A stretch of 64,000 bases of DNA from an uncultured Pirellulales bacterium (GTDB lineage Bacteria; Planctomycetota; Planctomycetia; Pirellulales; Thermoguttaceae). Position 1 is the stretch's first letter. Each line of letters starts with the position of its first letter. Positions 45,622 to 53,508 of this stretch are shown here, in pieces. The translations under genes and the position numbers were made by a program. The DNA is taken from the NCBI GenBank assembly GCA_938015445.1, contig CALLPE010000008.1, positions 306,705 through 370,704 of the forward strand, given 5' to 3'. The notes under the pieces are model-generated. The model saw only the letters and a list, made by a program, of their open reading frames with translations. It did no database searches and was not told the origin of the DNA.

Positions 45622-46020
45622 ATGATCAGTTCGGGCAGTGCTATGCACTGGTCCAGAGAAAAAGCCGTCGTCTGGATGGCTGGCCTGGCATTTGTCGCCG
45701 CTACGGCTATCGGGCCGTGGTTGCACTTTTTGCCGGGACTAGGACATAGTTGTCATCAATGCGGTTGGGACGGCTCGGCTGGAACAGTTGCGAATGGCCA
45801 TAGCGGGACGGCCTTACAGTCCGTAGCCATTGGGCAACCCGCCGATGCTGACGACTGCCCGATCTGTCAATTCTTCTCCCTGGCCAAGGGTCTCGACTAT
45901 CGGCCTTTTGCGTTGGATTGCGGCCTGGCTATCTGGCCTGCCTCGTGTGTGCAAGCCAGGCTCGTCTCTGCCAATGCCTGTTTTCACTACCACGCCCGGG
46001 CACCACCGGTAATCGGCTGA
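45622..46020 (+). CDS. Small membrane-anchored Cys/His protein
   Basis: A 132-residue protein. One hydrophobic segment (VVWMAGLAFVAATAIGPWL) near residues 15-35 serves as signal or anchor. It is followed by GHSCHQCGW, and later DDCPICQFFSLAKG. Paired Cys and His motifs of this kind occur in DUF2946-like small proteins linked to metal handling, a tentative resemblance. The ATG at 45622 has AAGGG nine bases upstream; the frame before it is not credible. Confidence 0.6.
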   Translation: MISSGSAMHWSREKAVVWMAGLAFVAATAIGPWLHFLPGLGHSCHQCGWDGSAGTVANGHSGTALQSVAIGQPADADDCPICQFFSLAKGLDYRPFALDCGLAIWPASCVQARLVSANACFHYHARAPPVIG

Positions 46021-46452
46021 AAAATCCAGGTTTATTCGCCCGGTGCGCGCCGGCATCGGCACGTGGGCTTCTCGGAAGTTGTGCGCTGCTGTGCTTCCCC
46101 GCGGCATCCGGTGGGACGGGCCGACGTTCCCCAGGGCAGCTCGAACGGCGCTCAACTTTTCGCGACTTTTCAAGGTTCGGCGACAGTCCGATCGGCCCGG
46201 GAAGCCGTTGATCGTGTCAGTGCGTACCCATGCGGTGCGTTTGTGCCAGCGCGCGGGCATCTTGTGTAGCTGCGTGTTGGGTTGCTAGGCGACCGGCTGG
46301 CCAACCGGCTTCCGGAAGCATGCCGTGCCCCAGGCGAACTGATGTTGCGGCGCCCAAACTGCTCCGGGGCGTATCGGGTTCTCCTGGAAGGCCCTAGGGA
46401 TGCAAGACCCATCAGGAGTCAACAGGGATGTGCGAACCAATAGGAGGTCAAT
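46021..46452. other. Intergenic region upstream of the DUF1559 gene
   Basis: No gene is supported in these 430 bases. Near the end CAGGAGTCAA (46419 region) resembles the real ribosome site AGGAGGTCAA just before 46453. Confidence 0.55.
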
Positions 46453-47565
46453 ATGAAAACCACAACTGGTTTTTTTAAATCCAGATACGCTTTCACCCTG
46501 GTAGAGCTGCTGGTGGTTGTGGCGATCATTGGGGTGCTGGTCGGGCTGACGGTGCCGGCGATTCAAGCTGTGCGCGAGTCGGCCCGAAAAACTCAATGCG
46601 CTAACAATCTCAAGCAAATCGGGCTGGCAATTGGAAGCCATCAATCGCACCTGGGGCACTTTCCCACCGTGCTAACCGGCCCAGGTCAGCCCGACGGCCG
46701 TGGTGGGTGCGGCGCCGGGTACTTCAGTTGGCTAGCGCGAATCCTCCCTTATTTGGAGCAGAAAGCCCTGTACGAGTCGATCAACTTCCGGGTGAACATG
46801 GCCGACCAATGCGATGCACAGTCGGCGATGCGGGTGACCATCAGCGCTGAGCACCCAAACGCGGTGGCCGCGGCTACTAGCGTGGCGGTGTTCATCTGTC
46901 CGTCGGATTCTCCGCGCGACAGCGACGTGATGGGAACTGCCCGGCCTGCCCCGTCCAGCTACATGGGCAACCTTGGTTGGCCCGCTTATAGCACAGGAAT
47001 CGAGGGCCAGGAGCGACAACCGGGCCGCCACAACGGACTGTTTGGCGCGTGGAACCCAGCCATGCCCGCCCCGTGGCACCTCCAGCAGGTCAAACCGCGG
47101 GATGTGACCGACGGATTGTCATCCACGGTGGCGGTGGTGGAACGACTGATAGTACGGGCGGAGGCTCCTGGAGGCATTCTGGCCGACGACCCGCGGGTGC
47201 GTTGGTATTGCGGCGGAAGCAGCATGCGAAAAGCCACGCTCCAGCAGTACCAGCGGGCGTGCACCGTCGCGCCAAATCCCGACGGGACGGTTTCCATCTT
47301 CCAGGGTCGGGCATGGATTTCCGGCTGGCCGTTGGCGGCTAACGCCTATACCCACGTGATGACGCCCAACACGCGCAGTTGCTTTCTGCACGGCGGCGAA
47401 TACGACGGAAACCTGATGGTCGGCCCCAGCAGCCGGCACCCAGGCGGAGTGCACCTGCTGATGGCCGACGGTCGGGTGACGTTCGTCACAGACGAGGTAG
47501 ATACGATCGTCTGGTGGGCGGCCGGTTCGCGCGACGGCGAGGAGTCGTTCGTCCCCTCGCTGTGA
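46453..47565 (+). CDS. DUF1559 prepilin-like surface protein
   Basis: A 370-residue protein with a type IV prepilin N terminus, AFTLVELLVVVAIIGVLVGL, in which the residue before the cleavage point is Ala rather than the usual Gly. CANNLKQIGLAI follows, typical of DUF1559. The C-terminal H-x9-DG motif is HPGGVHLLMADG. These proteins form large paralogous sets in planctomycetes and are assembled on the cell surface or in pseudopilus-like structures. The ATG has a perfect AGGAGG. Its last codons start a tandem repeat. Confidence 0.93.
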   Translation: MKTTTGFFKSRYAFTLVELLVVVAIIGVLVGLTVPAIQAVRESARKTQCANNLKQIGLAIGSHQSHLGHFPTVLTGPGQPDGRGGCGAGYFSWLARILPYLEQKALYESINFRVNMADQCDAQSAMRVTISAEHPNAVAAATSVAVFICPSDSPRDSDVMGTARPAPSSYMGNLGWPAYSTGIEGQERQPGRHNGLFGAWNPAMPAPWHLQQVKPRDVTDGLSSTVAVVERLIVRAEAPGGILADDPRVRWYCGGSSMRKATLQQYQRACTVAPNPDGTVSIFQGRAWISGWPLAANAYTHVMTPNTRSCFLHGGEYDGNLMVGPSSRHPGGVHLLMADGRVTFVTDEVDTIVWWAAGSRDGEESFVPSL

Positions 47566-47632
47566 TCAGGTCCCGTCGCTGTGATCAGGTCCCCTCGCTG
47601 TGATCAGATCCCGTCGCTGTGATCAGGATGTG
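47557..47632. repeat. Tandem repeat, 19-bp unit, 4 copies, containing a stop codon
   Basis: Units at 47557-47575, 47576-47594, 47595-47613 and 47614-47632 have consensus TCGCTGTGATCAGGTCCCG. The first unit holds the DUF1559 gene's final two codons and its TGA (47563-47565). The copied TGAs at 47582, 47601 and 47620 fall in different frames because 19 is not a multiple of three. Every unit has a palindromic TGATCA. Confidence 0.92.
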
Positions 47633-47925
47633 ACGCGGCTGTGAATTCGCCTCGGTGCGCGTCGAACAACGATAGTCGCACAACGATAAAAGTTGAACGG
47701 CGATAACCACAGAAAAGTTCAACTACGATAACCACAGAAAAGTGGTGCAGAAGTCGAACCGCATCCGGTGCATCAGAAAAGTGGTGCAAAAGTCGAATCG
47801 CATCCGGTGCAACAAGCTTGCGAATGCCATCGGCACCGTATGCAACACAGGAGTGGCGGGAAAGGATTCGCTGGAAGTAATACTCGTTCTTGCAACAAAC
47901 CGCAATTAGTGAGGTTCTGATAACA
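47566..47925. other. Repeat-rich intergenic region
   Basis: The 360 bases between the DUF1559 and PEP-CTERM genes consist largely of the 19-bp array, a 25-bp duplication and a 39-bp duplication. No gene is supported. Confidence 0.7.
47701..47812. repeat. 25-bp and 39-bp direct duplications
   Basis: CGATAACCACAGAAAAGT occurs at 47701 and 47726. Overlapping it, a 39-bp unit beginning CAGAAAAGTGGTGCA lies at 47735-47773 and again at 47774-47812 with four differences. Confidence 0.88.
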
Positions 47926-48702
47926 ATGAGAGTAGCATCGACGCTTGGTTTCGCTTTTGTTGTGCTAGCTTTGGTGGTCGCACCTGCCAATGCCGACCCG
48001 GTGTACCAATATCTCGACGGTCACGCACACATGAGCGTGGTTTACGAAGGGGGACATCTGCATTTGCACTTTCACGGCGAGAACGTGAAGATGCGCCACA
48101 TCGCCTCGGGTGTCGTACAGTTCTACCCCGAGTTCGAGGCGCACGGCCATGAAGTGCAGATCGTTGTTCCCCAGTCGACCGAAGTCATCCGGCCCGCAGG
48201 TTCCCAATGGGATTTCCTGGGAATTCCCGCTGGAGCGAAGTTCTATCAATTGCCGCAGTACAGCACGCCGGGACTGCCATTTTTCGGCGTGGGAACCGAA
48301 GAGCTGGACTTCGGCATCCTGGTTGGCGATCAAGTGACTTTCTCTCTACTGGGCGTTCCGCAGCGGCCGGCCGGCGGCGAGTTCGCGCTGTACCAGTTCG
48401 GGATGGCCGGGCCGGAACGAGTGATGGATACCGCCGACGGCAGCTTCGCCAACGATAGCTTCGTCTTTCCGGCCGGGACGCATGGCCATTACAACTTCGC
48501 TTTTACCCAACCGGGGCTTTACACGCTGACGATCGGCGTCTCCGGCCAACGAACAGCGGCTTACGGGGGCGGAACAGTGCTTGCGCAGAGCGACTTTCAC
48601 TTCGAAGTAGTGCCTGAACCAAGCGGCTTTGTGCTGTTGGGAGCCGCCCTGTTGGCCACGGCTTTGCCGGCCTGGCGCCGTCGGTTCGGCAATCGACCGT
48701 AA
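47926..48702 (+). CDS. PEP-CTERM protein with choice-of-anchor M-like domain
   Basis: A 258-residue exported protein. The signal peptide covers about 1-23. A His-rich stretch follows (GHAHMSVVYEGGHLHLHFHGE). The middle has ELDFGILVGDQVTFSLLGV and GTHGHYNFAFTQPGLYTLTIGV, the pattern of the choice-of-anchor M surface domain, where similar proteins have metal-binding histidines. The C terminus is a PEP-CTERM sorting signal: VPEPSGFVLLGAALLA then a basic tail. It should be cleaved and attached by exosortase. The ATG has GAGGT upstream. Confidence 0.85.
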   Translation: MRVASTLGFAFVVLALVVAPANADPVYQYLDGHAHMSVVYEGGHLHLHFHGENVKMRHIASGVVQFYPEFEAHGHEVQIVVPQSTEVIRPAGSQWDFLGIPAGAKFYQLPQYSTPGLPFFGVGTEELDFGILVGDQVTFSLLGVPQRPAGGEFALYQFGMAGPERVMDTADGSFANDSFVFPAGTHGHYNFAFTQPGLYTLTIGVSGQRTAAYGGGTVLAQSDFHFEVVPEPSGFVLLGAALLATALPAWRRRFGNRP

Positions 48703-48736
48703 CTCGACAAATGGTCCCGTAACTCGGCAAAGAGCA
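48697..48736. repeat. Two-copy 20-bp repeat containing a stop codon
   Basis: CCGTAACTCGACAAATGGTC (48697-48716) is followed by a second copy at 48717-48736 whose last part differs. The first copy holds the PEP-CTERM gene's TAA (48700-48702), and the second repeats TAA 20 bases later in another frame. A partial third copy (TCGGCAA) precedes the array. Confidence 0.8.
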
Positions 48737-48755
48737 GAACGAGGTTAACGATACC

Positions 48756-50828
48756 TTACTTGGCCAGCTTGAGCCGGGTGTCGGTAAGGTCGAAGAAGCC
48801 TTTTCCGCCGCGCGGCAGCCGGAATCGCAGGGCAGGTTCGTCCTTGAAGTTACCCTGTATTTCTAACTCGACGACGTGCTCTTGCCATTGCTCGCTCAGC
48901 GAGATTTGCACCGGCTTGGAAACGCGGCGCCAGCCGTCGGCCAGTTCAAACTCGACCGATTGACCAGGCGTGCCGCGCACGCGAAAGGCGAACCGGTATC
49001 GGCCAGCGGCCAACTTGACTCCTTTGCCGAAGTTGTAATACAGACTGGAACCGATGCCGAAATCGCCTGTAACGCGGATGACGCGCTTACCGGCAGGGCC
49101 GTCCGCGAGAATCTGCTTCTCCAGGTCATAGCCCGCGCTTTGCAGGTTCCAGTAGCGCCACGGGTTGATCAATTCGGTGTTTGGATCGGCGGTCCATGGC
49201 GTTACCGCTTTGACGAGTGGCACGGGCGGTGGTTGCACCGCCCGTAGCCTCTCGGGCACTTTGTAACGAAGTGTGTCGTCGAACGCGGGGCTGTCGAAGC
49301 TCACGTCCTTCAAGGAAACCTCGTGCGGTTGCCTGCCGACGCCGATGTATCCCAGCGGATGCCACCCCCCGCGAAAATAGTTGCTTATCGCAAAGCGGAC
49401 GCTGGGCACCATCCCTCCCTGACGGTCGAGAATGGCCAGCGCCACGATGTACTGTCCCGGTTTGAGATCGTGCGGCACAGTGGCGTGCCCTTCCTCCTGA
49501 TATGCCATCGGCAGCCGGCGGTACGCGAAGGTGTTGCTGTCCCAATCCTCGCCTGGCAGCCATTTGCGGATGTCCACGCCCTCCAGCGCCGCCCACCACA
49601 CTGGCTTCTTGGTAGCGGGATCGAGCAACCCGACGGCCACTGGCCAGTCCAGATAAAACGGGGCGCTGCCGGTGTTGCGCACCGTCAGTCTCACTGTAAG
49701 CTTGCCGCCGGGCTTTATGGTTAGCGGATAACTGGCCGAATCGAGCACGAATCGGTAACCGAAGACTTTTTGCAGCTCCGCAGCACCTGCCAAAACCTCA
49801 GGGTCGGAATCGTTGTAGCCGGAAATCCAGCCGAGATAACTGGCGTGGTAGCGGCGGATCTTGTCGATCATATATCGGCGATAAGCCGGAACCTTCATCG
49901 TTTCGTCGGGCGTGCGGCCGAAGGTCTCGTTGGCCCTAGCACTTTCGCGCTGCTGCCAGTTGTATTCGACCTCGCCCTCGATGGGAGCGCGTTTCCACAA
50001 ATCCCTATACACATACGTCGCCTGCCAAGGAAACTGGCTTTTTGGTCCTTGGGGTGGCTCGCGGGTAATGGTCGCAAAGGTGTCGTAATAGATGCCAAAG
50101 CCGGCCTGCATGAACTCCGGGTCGTTGTGCCGGACAAGCACCGGCTTGTGCTTGAACGCCTTCTTGAACGCTTCGGCCAACAGACGTCGCTGCGCAGCCG
50201 TTGGGGCAGGATTGTGGTGTTCGCCAAAGTATCCGATTAGCCCCATTTGCACTGCGAAGATGCGCGGGTCTTCGTCCCATGCTTGCCCCAGCTTCTCCAC
50301 CAGGCGCCGCAGCCTTTGTTGGAACGCCGGGCTGTCGTAGTCGAAGGTGTGCAGATCGGCTGGCCAGTACTGTTTTCCAGGAGAGCCGTCCCAGTCGAGA
50401 TACACCCGCGGCACGAGCTTGACGTTAAAATCCTCGAATCGCTTCCCCTTGATTTGGGTGATTTTGTTGGTGTGAGCGATGATGCGTTCCACGCTGTCGT
50501 CTGCCCAGACCTCGATCTCGTTCCACTTGATGTACCGCCGCTCCACCAGGCCGTAGCCATCCTTCTTGTATGCGCGAAAGCCCTTCAGCGGATTGTTGAT
50601 CGCACCGGGGAATTCGTCCGGGGCGACTGTCACCCAGCCGTCTTGGAGCGAAGTCTTCATCGGCGTCGCGGGGCGCTCGCACTCAGCCGCAACGCTGTCC
50701 GCGGGAGGAATATCCGCCACAGGGATAGCCGCCACAGGGATACCCGCCACAGGAATCTCCGCGAGCAGAATCTCGCACAGAAGCAATGGCTGTACGGCGA
50801 CCAGAAAGGAAAGGCATCGGGTTGTCAT
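48756..50828 (-). CDS. Secreted DUF4832/DUF4874 glycosidase-like protein
   Basis: A 690-residue protein with a signal peptide and an ATG preceded by GGAGG. After the signal come four near-copies of the pentapeptide IPVAx. The catalytic-type barrel begins with the DUF4874 motif NNPLKGFRAYKKDG and contains KLVPRVYLDWDG, FAVQMGLIGYFGEHHN and VLVRHNDP. This fits a glycoside hydrolase-like TIM barrel with a DUF4832 part (YLDWPVAVGL region). The C-terminal 150 residues resemble a carbohydrate-binding beta-sandwich. Substrate unknown. It is divergent from the symporter. Confidence 0.8.
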   Translation of the reverse strand: MTTRCLSFLVAVQPLLLCEILLAEIPVAGIPVAAIPVADIPPADSVAAECERPATPMKTSLQDGWVTVAPDEFPGAINNPLKGFRAYKKDGYGLVERRYIKWNEIEVWADDSVERIIAHTNKITQIKGKRFEDFNVKLVPRVYLDWDGSPGKQYWPADLHTFDYDSPAFQQRLRRLVEKLGQAWDEDPRIFAVQMGLIGYFGEHHNPAPTAAQRRLLAEAFKKAFKHKPVLVRHNDPEFMQAGFGIYYDTFATITREPPQGPKSQFPWQATYVYRDLWKRAPIEGEVEYNWQQRESARANETFGRTPDETMKVPAYRRYMIDKIRRYHASYLGWISGYNDSDPEVLAGAAELQKVFGYRFVLDSASYPLTIKPGGKLTVRLTVRNTGSAPFYLDWPVAVGLLDPATKKPVWWAALEGVDIRKWLPGEDWDSNTFAYRRLPMAYQEEGHATVPHDLKPGQYIVALAILDRQGGMVPSVRFAISNYFRGGWHPLGYIGVGRQPHEVSLKDVSFDSPAFDDTLRYKVPERLRAVQPPPVPLVKAVTPWTADPNTELINPWRYWNLQSAGYDLEKQILADGPAGKRVIRVTGDFGIGSSLYYNFGKGVKLAAGRYRFAFRVRGTPGQSVEFELADGWRRVSKPVQISLSEQWQEHVVELEIQGNFKDEPALRFRLPRGGKGFFDLTDTRLKLAK

Positions 50829-51238
50829 ATTTTTCCTCCGGGCAATACGGCCTGTGCGGCCGGCTGACATGGCCGACCTGCCCAGCCGTGCAGCTCAGGG
50901 GCCGGCGGTGGGCGGTAAGCGAAATCATACACCATGGCCGGGCGAGCCGGCCCGCCGGCCCGCCGGCAAGGCAACCGGTGTTCTCCAGCATCGGTTGGCT
51001 ACGGGGCGACAGCGCGCGTCGGCCCGCCACCTACTCATCGTCACCCTTCTTGCCCGATGGGCCGATGGAGCGATGGGCCGATAGAGCGATAGGCCAATGA
51101 ACCGATGGACCGATGGACAAGTGGGCCGCACGTCTTGCGGCCTTATCGGCCTGGCGATAAACTGACCCAATCTCATTTGCATCCCCCGGCTGCGGTGGTG
51201 CGGTTTGCATCGCTTGAACCCATCAGGGAACTGCGACC
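50829..51238. other. Divergent intergenic region with 8-bp repeat
   Basis: A 410-base gap between the glycosidase-like gene and the symporter. Apart from the short tandem array at 51055-51126 nothing is recognised. Promoters for both flanking genes must lie here. Confidence 0.55.
51055..51126. repeat. Tandem repeat, 8-bp unit, 9 copies
   Basis: Nine units related to CGATGGGC or CGATGGAC run head to tail. The first eight start CGAT or CAAT, the ninth AAGT. Confidence 0.82.
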
Positions 51239-53050
51239 ATGGTCAGTCTGCATTGGATCGACTACTCGATCATGGCGGTGTATGTGGCCTTTGTGCTGGG
51301 CATCGGCTGGGTGCTTAAGCGGTGGATGAAGACCAGCACCGACTTCTTCCTTTCCGGCAGGGCCATTCCGGCGTGGATCACCGGATTGGCGTTCATCTCG
51401 GCCAACCTGGGCGCCCAGGAGGTAATCGGCATGGGCGCTTCGGGGGCCAAGTACGGCATTGCTACCAGCCATTTCTATTGGATCGGAGCCATCCCGGCAA
51501 TGGTCTTTGTGGGAATTTTCATGATGCCGTTTTATTACGGTTCCCGGGCGCGGAGCGTGCCGGAATATCTCAAACTCCGCTTCGACGAAAAGACCCGCAC
51601 GTTCAACGCCGTCTCTTTCGCAGTGATGACGGTGTTCTCTTCCGGGGTGTCGATGTACGTGCTGGCCCGCTTGATGGGACTGCTGTTCCACTGGAACTTT
51701 CACGTGTGCCTGCTGGTGTCGGCAGGGATTGTGCTGGTTTACATTTTTTTGGGCGGGCTGACTTCGGCCATCTACAACGAAGTGCTCCAATTCTTTCTGA
51801 TTGTTTTGGGCTTCTTGCCGCTGGTGCTGCTGGGGCTGAAGGACCTGGGCGGCTGGCAGGGACTGGTAACCGCTTTGAACGACGTAGCCAGAGAGGAAGG
51901 ATTCGCCGAAGGCACCTGGACCAGCGCCTGGCATCCGATGAGTTCGCCGCAGAACAACCCCATGGGCGTTGAATGGTTCGGGCTGTCGATGGGGCTGGGA
52001 TTCGTGCTGTCGTTCGCCTACTGGTGTACTGATTTTTTGGTGGTGCAACGGGCGATGGCGGCCAACAGCATGTCGGCTGCCCGACGCACGCCGCTGATCG
52101 CCGCTTTTCCCAAGATGCTGTTTCCGTTTCTGGTCATACTTCCCGGCATGATTGCCATGGTGGCAGCTCCCCGCTTGCCGCAACTGACCGCCGAACAACT
52201 GGCCGCTCTGCCCGGTGGCGAAGAAATTGTGCCGCCGCCCGAACGCGGACTGATCCCGGCACGCTACGAAACCAAAGACGGCAAACTGCAAAAGGTGTAC
52301 CATCAAAAACCCGACGGCAGCGGACAGCTTCGCCCAGAGCTGGATTACAACATGGCCGTGCCGATGATGCTCATCAATTACTTTCCCACCGGCTTGCTAG
52401 GACTGGGTTTGACGGCGCTGATGGCTTCGTTCATGTCGGGCATGGCCGGCAACGTAACCGCTTTCAATACCGTATGGACCTGCGACATCTACGAAACCTA
52501 CATCGCCCCCAATCGCAGCGACAATCATTATCTGTGGGTGGGTCGGCTGACCACGGTGTTCGGAGTGGCCGTCAGCGTATTGGCGGCCTATGTGGCAGCC
52601 AAGTTCAACAACATCATGGACCTGTTGCAATTGGTCTTTGCCTTTGTCAATGCGCCGTTGCTGGCCACGTTCTTGCTGGGAATGTTTTGGCGCCGCGCCA
52701 CCGGCCATGGGGCGTTCGCCGGGTTGGTGCTCGGCACGCTGGCAGCGGCAGCCCATCAAGCTACTACGGCGCCCAAAGGCGCATGGATCGCCGAGCTGTA
52801 CTCGTACCGCAGCGAAATGGCACAGAACTTTTGGACGGCAATCGTGTCGTTTTCGGTGTGCTTCGTGGTGAGCGTGGCTGTTTCGCTGGCCACCCGGCAA
52901 ACCAAACCCGACGAACAATTGCGCGGGTTGGTATATTCGCTGACCCCCCGCGTGCAAGACGAGCCGGGGCTGCGCTGGTATCAGAAACCGGCCGTGCTGG
53001 CCGTAATCGTGCTGACAGCAACACTGGCGCTGAACTTCATCTTCTTCTGA
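51239..53050 (+). CDS. Sodium/solute symporter (SSS/SGLT family)
   Basis: A 603-residue inner-membrane protein with about 13 to 15 hydrophobic helices, starting WIDYSIMAVYVAFVLGIGWVL. Family segments include TDFFLSGRAIPAWITGLAFISANLGAQE with the sodium-site region, and the core helix FMSGMAGNVTAFNTVWTCDIYETYI. It should import a sugar, carboxylate or similar solute driven by sodium. A hydrophilic insert of about 65 residues (310-375) lies between core helices. The neighbouring glycosidase-like gene suggests a sugar substrate. The ATG follows AGGGAA. Confidence 0.92.
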   Translation: MVSLHWIDYSIMAVYVAFVLGIGWVLKRWMKTSTDFFLSGRAIPAWITGLAFISANLGAQEVIGMGASGAKYGIATSHFYWIGAIPAMVFVGIFMMPFYYGSRARSVPEYLKLRFDEKTRTFNAVSFAVMTVFSSGVSMYVLARLMGLLFHWNFHVCLLVSAGIVLVYIFLGGLTSAIYNEVLQFFLIVLGFLPLVLLGLKDLGGWQGLVTALNDVAREEGFAEGTWTSAWHPMSSPQNNPMGVEWFGLSMGLGFVLSFAYWCTDFLVVQRAMAANSMSAARRTPLIAAFPKMLFPFLVILPGMIAMVAAPRLPQLTAEQLAALPGGEEIVPPPERGLIPARYETKDGKLQKVYHQKPDGSGQLRPELDYNMAVPMMLINYFPTGLLGLGLTALMASFMSGMAGNVTAFNTVWTCDIYETYIAPNRSDNHYLWVGRLTTVFGVAVSVLAAYVAAKFNNIMDLLQLVFAFVNAPLLATFLLGMFWRRATGHGAFAGLVLGTLAAAAHQATTAPKGAWIAELYSYRSEMAQNFWTAIVSFSVCFVVSVAVSLATRQTKPDEQLRGLVYSLTPRVQDEPGLRWYQKPAVLAVIVLTATLALNFIFF

Positions 53051-53137
53051 TGCGAATCTGCCAGTCACCGGGTCGGTGACCCTCACATTGATCGGATATA
53101 TTTACTGTCCGGCGCGGAAATCACAGGTCCGACAATT

Positions 53138-53335
53138 ATGTTCCTCGACATCCGAATACCGATTGGCTTATTGTTCCTGACGATCGGATTGCTGCTGGCC
53201 GGTTATGGGTTGTTCTCCGATCCGGCCATCTACAACCAGTCGTTAGGGATAAACGTAAACTTCTACTGGGGAGGCGTGTTGCTGGCGTTCGGTGTGGTGA
53301 TGCTCATACTGGCCCGCATTTCCCGCAGCGGCTAG
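53138..53335 (+). CDS. Small two-helix membrane protein
   Basis: A 65-residue protein with two hydrophobic helices (PIGLLFLTIGLLLAGYGLF and WGGVLLAFGVVMLILA) and a short polar loop between. It follows the symporter by 87 bases on the same strand and may be a symporter accessory, an inference from position only. Its ribosome site is weak. Confidence 0.6.
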   Translation: MFLDIRIPIGLLFLTIGLLLAGYGLFSDPAIYNQSLGINVNFYWGGVLLAFGVVMLILARISRSG

Positions 53336-53436
53336 CCGGCAGCCCAGCAGCCTGCATGTAACACTGCTTCTGGCCTGGTGCGGTATTTACCTTGCGGCAC
53401 AAATGCAAAAGCCGCGCAGGTACTTAGGCCGTGTTT

Positions 53437-53508
53437 GTGAACCCGGGCATGTTTATCAACCGTGGCATGGCTTTGAACAAAGGCATGATTGTAAGTAAAG
53501 GCAGGGTG
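53437..53508. repeat. 18-bp repeat, 4 copies, ending at a start codon
   Basis: Units 53437-53454, 53455-53472, 53473-53490 and 53491-53508 share the pattern xxxAACxxxGGCATGxxx and run straight into the ATG at 53509. Each of the first three contains an in-frame ATG preceded by a purine-rich run, so alternative starts occur at 53449, 53467 and 53485. Confidence 0.75.
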
